Source: Spirochaetota bacterium
GTDB taxonomy: Bacteria; Spirochaetota; UBA4802; UB4802
Length of the DNA stretch: 8,054 nucleotides
Assembly: GCA_029548025.1 (NCBI GenBank)
Contig: JAKPOE010000012.1
Span: 1 to 8,054, forward strand
Reading direction: 5' to 3'
The notes under the pieces are model-generated. The model was given only the letters and a program-made list of their open reading frames with translations. It was not told the origin of the DNA and searched no databases. The position numbers and the translations under genes were made by a program. This document shows positions 1-5,236 of the stretch, piece by piece; position 1 is the first letter of the stretch; every line of letters begins with the position of its first letter.

Positions 1-498
1 ATCAAAAGGTTCTGAATTATAGAAATAAGCCATATATTGATCAATAGTATATTCAAAGAGAAGATGTTGATTGCGATAGTACGACACCCTGTTATCTTTA
101 TATGTTGGGAATCCAGCCCAGTAAAATACAAAAGGATGATACATCGCATCAGTAACCCAGTGTGAAATATATCCGTAAAAAAAACCTTTTTGATAGTATA
201 CCCATTCATTTGGTTCATGGTTATTATTTAAAAGGGTGTTAAACATGGCAAAAATAACAGATAGACCATCATCCGAATGCAAAAAATGTTTTATACTGTT
301 GCCAAAAAAAATGTCGCGCTTACCTGGTAGGTAATCAAAAAGATTTGGTATTAGCAATCCTGCCAGAGCAGATGACATGAAAAGAGGATGGGAAAACTGT
401 GCATCAAGCAAATGCGTACTATGATCAGGATGTTTTAGCTTCTTTAATGATGTAACTGATTCAAAAAAGATACGTTGATGCGTTATTAATCCAGGCAT
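1..498 (-). CDS. Zinc-dependent phospholipase C-like protein, 3' end cut off by the window
   Basis: The minus-strand frame from the ATG at 496-498 runs open to the window edge, giving the first 166 residues; the C-terminus lies outside. The protein resembles the zinc-dependent phospholipase C family (Pfam Zn_dep_PLPC). Visible family features are an early His in GLITH (H7), a PNLFDYLPG segment (51-59) where the family has a GxxxPD-type motif, KHFLHSDD (70-77), the characteristic GYISHWVTDAMYHP block (109-122) and a later H-x4-E plus D set (H145, E149, D153). These His and Asp residues are the usual zinc ligands. Members are often annotated as hydrolases of unknown substrate; phospholipase activity here is inferred from family only. 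There is no signal peptide. An in-frame stop lies eight codons upstream with no other ATG between, so this start is the only ATG choice, although no clear Shine-Dalgarno precedes it. A hairpin at 524-549 separates it from the upstream cytochrome gene. Confidence 0.72.
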   Translation of the reverse strand, partial: MPGLITHQRIFFESVTSLKKLKHPDHSTHLLDAQFSHPLFMSSALAGLLIPNLFDYLPGKRDIFFGNSIKHFLHSDDGLSVIFAMFNTLLNNNHEPNEWVYYQKGFFYGYISHWVTDAMYHPFVFYWAGFPTYKDNRVSYYRNQHLLFEYTIDQYMAYFYNSEPFD

Positions 499-523
499 AA
501 TGAATATGATTTTAAAATTTATT

Positions 524-552
524 AAGGGGGAATTGTATATTCCCCCCTTTTT
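524..552. terminator. Bidirectional hairpin terminator between the cytochrome and phospholipase-like genes
   Basis: An AAGGGGGAAT arm (524-533) pairs with ATTCCCCCCTT (539-549), with one extra C and a 5-base loop. Read on the plus strand it is followed by TTTGTTTT, the better U-tract. Read on the minus strand, where the cytochrome transcript would end, it is followed by AATAAATTTT. It sits directly after the cytochrome stop codon and in front of the next minus-strand gene, so it probably ends or attenuates that transcript. Since no plus-strand gene reads into it, the plus-side U-tract may protect against antisense transcription from the left. Confidence 0.6.
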
Positions 553-558
553 GTTTTA

Positions 559-891
559 TCACCGTTTATGACACTGTGTGCAAAGTGTAGGTGCCTTACC
601 GCCTTTAGTTCTGTGACAACCCAGGCATTTGGTATGAATAGCATTGTAACCCTTATTTTGTGTTTGCCAGTGACAACCGTTATCACCGCATTTTTTTGCT
701 GTAGAACCAGTATGATGACATATTTTGCAATCTGTAATTCCCCTGGCTTTATGGATTTGATGATTAAAGGTAACAGTACCCTGTTTAGGGACAGTAGTAG
801 TCTTTTTAACCTTTACAATGCTTTGAGCAAGTATAAAAGCAGGTATCAATAGAATAAGGCAGCTTATCAACGCCGCATTTTTTTTATTCAT
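559..891 (-). CDS. Small periplasmic tetraheme cytochrome c3-type protein
   Basis: This 110-residue protein has a Sec signal peptide (MNKK, hydrophobic stretch 6-21, likely cleavage after LAQ) and four haem-attachment motifs: CKICH (55-59), CGDNGCH (68-74, the four-residue-spacer form), CLGCH (89-93) and CTQCH (104-108). The spacing of the remaining histidines matches class III cytochrome c3: FNHQIHK gives H44 and H47, H60 directly follows the first motif, and H86 lies in GYNAIHTK. That is one spare His per haem, so bis-His ligation of four low-potential haems is predicted. The mature part (about 88 residues) is a little shorter than Desulfovibrio cytochrome c3, and the last motif is CxxCH rather than CxxxxCH. 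The expected role is periplasmic electron shuttling for hydrogen, formate or metal/sulfur metabolism; no partner enzyme is in the window. A GAGG Shine-Dalgarno lies just upstream of the start. The gene follows the MORN lipoprotein by 24 bases and is probably co-transcribed. Confidence 0.9.
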   Translation of the reverse strand: MNKKNAALISCLILLIPAFILAQSIVKVKKTTTVPKQGTVTFNHQIHKARGITDCKICHHTGSTAKKCGDNGCHWQTQNKGYNAIHTKCLGCHRTKGGKAPTLCTQCHKR

Positions 892-915
892 AGTACCTCA
901 CTATAATAATGTATA

Positions 916-1365
916 TCATTTGCGGATAAACAGGTCATTCTCCCATGACCCATCAAAGGTGGTACCATCGTTAAGAATTAGCTTTCCTTTCCCATGGCGC
1001 TTATCATCTTTCCACTCACCTTCATAGCGGGTTCCGTCAGCCCATGTATAAATGCCAAAACCATTTCGTTTGCCATCTACCCAGTTGCCTTTGTAGCTAT
1101 CGCCATTCTTCCAGTAATATTCACCCTGTCCATTACGCATATTATTGCTGTAATTACCTCTATACCGGTCACCGTTCGTGAAATTGTATTCACCCATACC
1201 TTCACGAATACTATTATTAAAGCTACCGTTATAGGTGCCATTATCATGAGTAGATGTTCCTATTCCATTTTTACAGTCACCTTCTTTACAATTTTTTGGT
1301 GACGAAACACAACTTATAGCAAAAATAAAAATAAAAATAGGTAAAAAATATCTTACAGGTTTCAT
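916..1365 (-). CDS. MORN-repeat lipoprotein
   Basis: The 149-residue product starts with a lipoprotein signal peptide: a hydrophobic stretch at 7-18 and a lipobox-like AISC with Cys19. After a short spacer with a degenerate first unit (26-44, containing C26 and C31) come tandem 23-residue MORN repeats beginning at Y45, Y68, Y91, Y114 and F137 (the last partial). Each has the Y-x-G-x-(W/F/Y) opening and an (N/H)G-x-G-x-Y centre. MORN repeats form an elongated beta-sheet that binds proteins or lipids; in bacteria they are common in surface or periplasmic lipoproteins of unknown role. The start is well defined: AAGGAGGTG lies immediately upstream and a strong promoter 50-80 bases upstream. The gene leads a probable two-gene transcript with the tetraheme cytochrome, which places both products outside the inner membrane. 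A functional link between them is inference only. Confidence 0.88.
   Translation of the reverse strand: MKPVRYFLPIFIFIFAISCVSSPKNCKEGDCKNGIGTSTHDNGTYNGSFNNSIREGMGEYNFTNGDRYRGNYSNNMRNGQGEYYWKNGDSYKGNWVDGKRNGFGIYTWADGTRYEGEWKDDKRHGKGKLILNDGTTFDGSWENDLFIRK
958..1233 (-). repeat. Four tandem 69-bp coding units of the MORN repeat
   Basis: These are the codons for residues 45-136 of the lipoprotein. Four units of 23 codons encode similar but diverged MORN motifs. The similarity is clear in the protein and weaker in the DNA, so recent slippage is unlikely. Confidence 0.7.
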
Positions 1366-1673
1366 GAAACACCTCCTTACCTCAAGAATTATGATAATCT
1401 TTCTATAATTAAGGCATTATAGACAATGAATATATAATTAGCAATTAGTTTTTTTATTTTTTGTGCTTTGCGATAGTTCTATCGGGATAAAAGCTGCTAT
1501 GTAGCAATAAAGTTTATATTTTTTTTATAAGCATTGTATGCATAGTAATTAGATTAATTAAAATATTTTTTTTGAAAGATATACATTTTTGTGATAACTT
1601 ATTTTAAGACTGCATTGGTGATGACCTTGCCATGCGTCTTTATATAAAATTCCGTACCACAAGTACGGAATTT
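1366..1673. other. Gene-free AT-rich spacer
   Basis: No open frame of useful length lies here on either strand. Besides the promoter (1416-1444) and the hairpin at its right end (1646-1674), it contains long T runs and a nested inverted repeat at 1465-1494 (GCTTT/AAAGC around CGATAG-TT-CTATCG), followed at 1495-1506 by a second small one (TGCTA-TG-TAGCA). Nothing was recognised as a known RNA family. Confidence 0.6.
1416..1444 (-). promoter_or_regulatory. Sigma70-like promoter for the MORN lipoprotein and cytochrome genes
   Basis: Read on the minus strand, TTGCTA (1439-1444) is followed by a 17-base spacer and a perfect TATAAT (1416-1421). The predicted start of transcription is near 1409, leaving a leader of about 44 bases that ends in the strong AAGGAGGTG ribosome site. 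This is the cleanest promoter in the window. Confidence 0.65.
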
Positions 1674-1674
1674 T
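1646..1674. terminator. Strong 12-bp hairpin terminator at the end of cutA
   Basis: AAAATTCCGTAC (1646-1657) pairs perfectly with GTACGGAATTTT (1663-1674) around a 5-base CACAA loop. T-rich sequence follows on both strands. It ends at the cutA stop codon (1674-1676), so it most likely terminates the thioesterase-cutA transcript. Confidence 0.75.
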
Positions 1675-1988
1675 TATTTGGTAACATTGTTTATCCACTC
1701 TGCATAATCATTGGATACTGCAACTACCGGCAATGCAATAATTTCAGGGATTTCATACGGGTGCAGTGCTTTAATGCTTAATTCAACTTCATGGTAAAGA
1801 TCTTTTTTTGTTTTGATTATAAGCAATAATTCTGAATCGTTGCATATCTCGTTTTTCCATGAATACACTGACATGAGCCCGCTAACTATGTTAACACATG
1901 CTGCTAATTTGTTATTGACCAGATGATCTGCAATAGCAAGTGCAACATCATTGTCAGGGACGGTACAATACATTATAATTATATCCAT
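1674..1988 (-). CDS. cutA: CutA family divalent-cation tolerance protein
   Basis: The 104-residue protein has the normal CutA length and the family landmarks in order: an N-terminal IIIMYCTVPD strand, KLAACVNI (27-34), SVYSWKNEI (40-48), ELLLIIKT (53-60), HPYEIPEIIALPV (76-88) and a final Y-x2-W (95-98). CutA forms a very stable ferredoxin-fold trimer. It was first linked to copper tolerance in Escherichia coli, but its true function is unsettled and its signal-transduction role is only proposed. The start ATG has an AAAAGGA ribosome site about eight bases upstream. Only 12 bases separate it from the upstream thioesterase stop, so the two are probably one operon, and the hairpin at 1646-1674 closes it. 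Confidence 0.95.
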   Translation of the reverse strand: MDIIIMYCTVPDNDVALAIADHLVNNKLAACVNIVSGLMSVYSWKNEICNDSELLLIIKTKKDLYHEVELSIKALHPYEIPEIIALPVVAVSNDYAEWINNVTK

Positions 1989-2000
1989 ATTATTGTCCTT

Positions 2001-2462
2001 TTACTTTTCAAGTAACCGTTTTTTCCGTCGTAGTTCTGCTTCTTTATTCCGTCTTTTTTCCTCATCAGTTTCAGGAATGAGTGCTGGAACTTTTTCAGGT
2101 TTTCCTTTTTCATCAAGTGCTACATAGGTAAGATATGCTGAGGCAGTGTGCCGCACTACGCCGGTTATAAAGTTTTCAGCTTCAACTCGAACGCCCACCT
2201 CCATTGATGTTGTACCAACAAAGTTAACACTTGCCTTAAGACGCAGTAAATCACCAACATAAACAGGGCTATGAAAATCCAATCTGTCAATTGAGGCGGT
2301 AACTACCAGACACCCGGAATGTCGGGAGGCAACAATCCCACCGGTATTATCAATGAGCTTCATTATAGTGCCACCATGGACATTGCCGGCTAAATTAGCA
2401 TCCTGATGTGTCATCTGTTGAACTATTGTTATGGTACTATCGTGAACAAATTTTGTATCCAT
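2001..2462 (-). CDS. Hotdog-fold acyl-CoA thioesterase (YciA/BACH type)
   Basis: This 153-residue protein hydrolyses acyl-CoA thioesters to free acid and CoA in the cytoplasm, as judged by family. It shows the classic block DANLAGNVHGGTIMKLIDNTGG (21-42) with the catalytic-site Asn23, the HGG turn and Asp38, followed by VVTASIDRLDFHSPVYVGD (53-71) and the strand pair ending in HTASAYLTYVALD (105-117). A charged Lys/Arg/Glu tail from about 131 is typical of the YkhA/YciA group. Substrate chain length cannot be read from the sequence. The start is the first ATG of the frame; the best ribosome site is AGGGA about nine bases upstream, a little distant. The gene leads the cutA operon and diverges from the hemolysin III gene, sharing a 184-base control region. 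Confidence 0.93.
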   Translation of the reverse strand: MDTKFVHDSTITIVQQMTHQDANLAGNVHGGTIMKLIDNTGGIVASRHSGCLVVTASIDRLDFHSPVYVGDLLRLKASVNFVGTTSMEVGVRVEAENFITGVVRHTASAYLTYVALDEKGKPEKVPALIPETDEEKRRNKEAELRRKKRLLEK

Positions 2463-2527
2463 ACCTTTATCCCTACATGAAAGATGTTATGCTTGATATA
2501 GTATCTTTATAATTATTGTAGATGTTC

Positions 2528-2533
2528 ATTATA
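2528..2533 (-). promoter_or_regulatory. Possible -10 box for the thioesterase-cutA operon
   Basis: A perfect TATAAT on the minus strand lies about 66 bases upstream of the thioesterase start. Its -35 region is poor (CAATAT at a 17-base spacing), and the spacer would contain the 16-bp palindrome at 2532-2547, which fits a regulated promoter. Support is from motif alone. Confidence 0.3.
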
Positions 2534-2547
2534 CATTTTAAAATGTA
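2532..2547. promoter_or_regulatory. Perfect 16-bp palindrome, candidate operator
   Basis: TACATTTTAAAATGTA is an uninterrupted inverted repeat between the divergent thioesterase and hemolysin III genes. It overlaps the candidate minus-strand -10 box. It has no T-tract arrangement that would make it a terminator, and its symmetry suits a dimeric regulator. The regulator is unknown. Confidence 0.4.
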
Positions 2548-2565
2548 AAAATATTGAATAAGCAA

Positions 2566-2595
2566 ATGAAAAATTGCAACCAAAAAATATATAAT
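2566..2595 (+). promoter_or_regulatory. Weak candidate promoter for the hemolysin III gene
   Basis: TATAAT at 2590-2595 is a perfect -10 hexamer with a weak -35 (ATGAAA, 2566-2571) at an 18-base spacing. It would give a leader of about 45 bases before the gene. AT-rich DNA yields such matches easily. Confidence 0.3.
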
Positions 2596-2646
2596 ACTGT
2601 CTTTATAGAATAGTACTATATAAACAAAATATGGGGATGTTATACT

Positions 2647-3288
2647 ATGCCGGTAAACAAAACAGAACTTGTTTCATTTTATTCACATGCAATAGCTGCA
2701 TTGGCTTCATTCATTGGATTATTTATACTTATAGAAGCTGCACAGTCTTATATTGTAAAGATACTATCAGCAGTATACGCTATTTCTGTTATTGCATTAT
2801 TTTCAGCAAGCTCGCTTTATCATGGATTAAAACGCCAGGATAATGAAGAATCACTATGGCGTAAACTTGATCATATGGCAATATTTATTATGATTGCGGG
2901 AACATACACGCCGGTATGCTACCTGTATCTTCCTGCTACAAAAGCATTTGCCATACTGTTTTTCCAGTGGTTGTTGGTAGCATCAGGTATACTATTTAAA
3001 TTATACTTTTTCAATGCTCCAAGAATTATTTATACCACAATCTATTTGATAATGGGCTGGATGGCAATTGTTGTGATTAAGGATATTTTGCATATAATGG
3101 ATAGCACATCGCTATGGTACCTATTTGCAGGTGGCATTGCATTCACAGCAGGGGCAGTTTTTTATATTATGCAATGGCCTAAGAAGATACAGGGTTATGT
3201 TGGATTTCATGAATTTTTTCATTTTTTTATCATAGCGGGAGCTTTGTGCCACTATCTCATGGTTTACCGAGGAGTAAAATATATGTGA
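2647..3288 (+). CDS. Hemolysin III/PAQR family integral membrane protein
   Basis: This 213-residue protein is predicted to cross the inner membrane seven times. Family motifs are all present: SSLYH (55-59), KLDHMAIFIMIAGTYTP (73-89), a GW turn in the fifth segment, and GFHEFFHFFIIAGALCH (186-202). H59, D75, H188 and H192 correspond to the conserved zinc-binding His/Asp set shared with eukaryotic adiponectin/progestin receptors. Bacterial members (YqfA, HlyIII, TrhA) are usually annotated as hemolysins, but roles in membrane-lipid homeostasis are better supported for several. The chosen ATG has GGGGA about ten bases upstream. The gene is alone on the plus strand, ends in a hairpin terminator (3321-3351) and shares its upstream region with the thioesterase gene. 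Confidence 0.94.
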   Translation: MPVNKTELVSFYSHAIAALASFIGLFILIEAAQSYIVKILSAVYAISVIALFSASSLYHGLKRQDNEESLWRKLDHMAIFIMIAGTYTPVCYLYLPATKAFAILFFQWLLVASGILFKLYFFNAPRIIYTTIYLIMGWMAIVVIKDILHIMDSTSLWYLFAGGIAFTAGAVFYIMQWPKKIQGYVGFHEFFHFFIIAGALCHYLMVYRGVKYM

Positions 3289-3320
3289 TCCTATTATCTA
3301 TCCTGTGCCCGCATTCAAAG

Positions 3321-3351
3321 ACGCCATAATTCCCTGTATGCGTATTTTTTT
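3321..3351 (+). terminator. Rho-independent terminator after the hemolysin III gene
   Basis: ACGCCATA (3321-3328) pairs with TATGCGT (3337-3343), leaving one C bulged and an 8-base loop. Seven T residues follow at 3345-3351. It lies 33 bases after the stop codon in the right orientation. Confidence 0.6.
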
Positions 3352-3353
3352 CT

Positions 3354-3426
3354 TAAAATCCCATAGGGATGACATTTTATAATCGCTGACTCATTAATTA
3401 TTGTAAAATCCCGTAGGGGGTGACAT
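3354..3426. repeat. Two copies of a 22-23 base intergenic repeat
   Basis: Copy one is 3354-3375 and copy two is 3404-3426. Both read TAAAATCCC, then A or G, then TAGGG, then a TGACAT end; copy two has one extra base in its G-run. Start-to-start distance is 50 bases. Each core (CCC-x-TAGGG) contains a small inverted repeat CCC/GGG. They lie immediately after the hemolysin III terminator and before the transposase remnant, as expected for a dispersed intergenic element of the host genome. Copies elsewhere cannot be checked here. Confidence 0.6.
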
Positions 3427-3603
3427 CGTAATACGTAAAAAATGGGGTCAGAGCACTTGATAACGGCGAAACAGCAAGATTCTTCGCTATTACTCAGAAA
3501 TACTATTTATATATCCAGCATAACATATAAGGGACGTACTCTATTATTGAAATGGCATTCCACCATATTGTGATTCTTCAACAAGGTTCGGTTGGGTTTT
3601 GAC

Positions 3604-3753
3604 GATGGGTTGGGCGATGAAATCCGAGTGTTACAACGGAGAGCTTACGGTATTTGAGATGAGCAATATCTCAGGTTGAAAATATTGACGTACATGCACG
3701 AAGAACTATTATTTTACCCCCCGGATTGGGAAAGAGCTTTTTACTTGACATGA
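3604..3753 (+). pseudogene. Broken C-terminal fragment of an ISL3/IS204-like transposase
   Basis: The frame beginning at 3604 reads DEIRVLQRRAYGI, a TGA stop at 3655-3657, then DEQYLRLKILTYMHEEL and ends at a TGA at 3751-3753. The pattern (N/D)-(K/E)-I-(K/R)-V-x-QRRAYG, then R-DEEYLRLKIL, is the usual C-terminal end of many ISL3/IS204-type DDE transposases. The stop sits exactly where family members have Arg, so it is most simply a CGA to TGA change. The DDE catalytic core upstream is missing or decayed: the frame has another TGA at 3571-3573 and no recognisable domain. This marks an old insertion next to the GC-rich cargo. The family name is from memory of the motif. Confidence 0.6.
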
Positions 3754-3773
3754 TGGGTGATAGATTATTGAAT
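3745..3773 (+). promoter_or_regulatory. Candidate promoter upstream of the rubrerythrin-like gene
   Basis: A perfect TTGACA (3745-3750) is followed after 17 bases by TTGAAT (3768-3773), a 4/6 match to the -10 consensus. It lies at the end of the transposase remnant, 130 bases before the rubrerythrin start, so it could be an outward promoter left by the element. Confidence 0.3.
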
Positions 3774-3905
3774 GAGGTCAATCAATTCCACGCTCGGAAT
3801 TTGGACATCTCGCCGTCAGCAGGGGCATTGCGTTTGCTCGTGGTGCGGTGATTTCCGATTCCAGGAGCTGGAATATTCTGCGTGATGGTATCATGGGAGG
3901 GAAGC

Positions 3906-4526
3906 ATGAAAAAGGCAGCGACAGTATTGTTGTTTATGGCAGGATTGTTGATCTATGCCGGGTGCAAGGCGCAGCAGGCTGAGCCCCAGACGGTGGTGAA
4001 CCTGAAGGCCGCGATAACGGGTGAGACGACGGCGAGCGCCACCTACGCGGCTTTCGCGATAAAGGCGAAAGAGGAAAATTTAGCCCCCATCGCGGTGCTT
4101 TTCGATGCGGCGTCCAGGGCCGAGAAGATACACGCCAACAACCATACCCGCGCTCTTGCGAAGCTCGGGAAGAAGATGGACGCGATCAACCCCTCGGTGA
4201 CGGTGAAGTCCACGCGAGAGAACCTCGAGACTGCGATAAAAGGCGAGAATTACGAGGTCGTCAGCATGTACCCGGATTTCATCAAGAAAGCGACCGATGA
4301 GAACGTCGCGGAAGTCCTGACCACGTTTAAATACGCGTTCGAAGTGGAGAAGATCCACTACAAGCTTTACACCGATGCTCTCGCCAGTCTGGATAAGAAG
4401 AAAGTGGCGGGGATGCCGGTGCTCTACGCCGTGTGCCCGATTTGCGGGAACACCATGAGCGGGAACATGCCGGCCGTGTGCGGTATCTGCGGCGCCCCAC
4501 AAAACACATTCATCATAGTGAAGTAG
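3906..4526 (+). CDS. Exported rubrerythrin-like di-iron lipoprotein
   Basis: I place the start at the ATG at 3906, because GGGAGGG lies just upstream (3895-3901) and the product then opens with a standard lipoprotein signal: MKK, hydrophobic core, YAGC with Cys20. Upstream GTG/ATG codons at 3882 and 3885 would spoil this. The 206-residue protein has two ferritin-like half-repeats with all rubrerythrin di-iron ligands: E40 (TGE), E73 and H76 (EKIH), E114 and E117 (GENYE), E148 and H151 (EKIH). A C-terminal rubredoxin-like knuckle pair follows: CPIC (177-180) and CGIC (192-195). Rubrerythrins reduce peroxide using rubredoxin electrons, normally in the cytoplasm of anaerobes; a lipid-anchored, exported version is less usual and suggests defence of the periplasm. 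GC content is far above the neighbours (two sampled lines 57% and 67%), and the gene follows transposase debris, so recent transfer is likely. It has no operon partner. Confidence 0.9.
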   Translation: MKKAATVLLFMAGLLIYAGCKAQQAEPQTVVNLKAAITGETTASATYAAFAIKAKEENLAPIAVLFDAASRAEKIHANNHTRALAKLGKKMDAINPSVTVKSTRENLETAIKGENYEVVSMYPDFIKKATDENVAEVLTTFKYAFEVEKIHYKLYTDALASLDKKKVAGMPVLYAVCPICGNTMSGNMPAVCGICGAPQNTFIIVK

Positions 4527-4675
4527 ATTCCTGTTGCCGAAGCATGAACAGCAAGGGACCGTGATATATAAAGCGGCCCCGCGGGGGCGGAAAGTTTAGG
4601 TGGTGCGAACGGCGCAGCCATGGCGTGCTGTCCTCCGGCCGGGAAATATGTATTCTTTCATTTAATCAAATATTT

Positions 4676-5182
4676 TCAAGGGCGTATGATGATGCAGGTA
4701 TCACAGAGACCGTATTTTTTAAGCATATGATATTCTGCGCACATCGTGTACCGTAATTTTTGTAGGAGTGTACGCGGTGTCATGCGGGGATCCGCATCGT
4801 CCTGAAAGTACCACAGCAATCGTGTATGATGCAATTTTATAATTGTACTCGGGCCTTCGCCGTGATCAACTGAGGTCGGCCATATCATCCATCTGCATTG
4901 TGGAACGATTCCGCGGCCGGAGGATTGATATGCACCGCATGCTGATGTTCGCGCGGAGGAAACAAAGCCTAAAACCATGATGCTGCACCGCTCATGGCTG
5001 GATGGCAATGATGGCGTTCGAGGAACTACAGTATGAAACGGACCTCGGGGAGGTTGCTGAATCGAGAAGGCATCTCCTATAGTACTGGAAGATGGATACG
5101 CTGCTATGGTGGAGATTCTGCGGCATAACGTTTCAATGGAAAATGAGAATTTTTGAGGTCTATCTGTTTTTTTAAATCTCAT
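4676..5182 (-). CDS. Unconfirmed open frame of 168 codons, no recognised domain
   Basis: An uninterrupted minus-strand frame encodes a Ser/Pro/Arg-rich polypeptide that I do not recognise; the last third has several Cys (MCAEYH, GLCDTC). It has no Shine-Dalgarno before its ATG, no signal peptide and no clear third-position bias. The opposite strand in a shifted frame shows equally protein-like stretches interrupted only by TGA codons, so this frame may be a shadow of a decayed plus-strand gene. Its GC content is intermediate between the rubrerythrin gene and the flanking core genes. I list it because it is the only long frame in about 800 bases, not because it is convincing. Confidence 0.2.
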   Translation of the reverse strand: MRFKKTDRPQKFSFSIETLCRRISTIAAYPSSSTIGDAFSIQQPPRGPFHTVVPRTPSLPSSHERCSIMVLGFVSSARTSACGAYQSSGRGIVPQCRWMIWPTSVDHGEGPSTIIKLHHTRLLWYFQDDADPRMTPRTLLQKLRYTMCAEYHMLKKYGLCDTCIIIRP

Positions 5183-5203
5183 GATCTATACAAAACAGAA
5201 GAT

Positions 5204-5236
5204 CTCAATGGTTTGTGTACTTTAGTGTACCATGAG
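5204..5236. promoter_or_regulatory. Inverted repeat enclosing a helically phased direct repeat, candidate operator
   Basis: CTCAATGGT (5204-5212) pairs with ACCATGAG (5229-5236) except for one bulged A. Inside lie two GTGTAC hexamers (5215-5220 and 5225-5230) exactly ten bases apart. The site is about 55 bases upstream of the -35 box of the EIIA-ruvB promoter, a position that suits an activator or upstream operator. Confidence 0.3.

Larger units (their letters stand above)
3289..3905. other. Region without an intact gene, mobile-element debris
   Basis: It holds the hemolysin III terminator, the paired repeat, a GGGGTCAGAGCACTTGATAA segment (3444-3463) of a kind I associate with the edges of REP/IS200-type elements in environmental genomes, the transposase remnant (3604-3753), and a GC-richer stretch from about 3790 leading into the rubrerythrin gene. 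No intact open frame with a ribosome site was found before 3906. Confidence 0.6.

Noticed and set aside
568..852. Plus-strand open frame opposite the cytochrome gene
   Set aside because: It lies entirely over a minus-strand gene with four haem motifs and a signal peptide, and has no recognisable domain of its own.
994..1302. Hydrophobic plus-strand frame opposite the MORN gene
   Set aside because: Its apparent membrane character is the antisense of repeated Gly/Asn/Tyr codons in the MORN units; no ribosome site.
3340..3440. Possible CRISPR-like spacing of the two short repeats
   Set aside because: There are only two copies with an imperfect repeat and a single interval; no cas gene and no array.
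3651..3851. Plus-strand frame containing a P-loop-like LPPGLGKS run
   Set aside because: There is no start codon with a ribosome site, no Walker B, and it overlaps the transposase remnant in another frame; the match to GxxGxGKS is probably accidental.
3882..3905. Upstream GTG/ATG starts for the rubrerythrin-like gene
   Set aside because: They would place charged residues before the lipoprotein signal, and the strong GGGAGGG site fits only the ATG at 3906.
4576..4588. GCCCC-GCG-GGGGC hairpin as a terminator of the rubrerythrin-like gene
   Set aside because: The stem is only five pairs with a three-base loop and no T-tract follows, so I did not annotate it as a terminator.
4080..4621. Several minus-strand frames opposite the rubrerythrin gene
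   Set aside because: High GC reduces stop codons and creates long shadows; the sense gene has full iron-ligand conservation.
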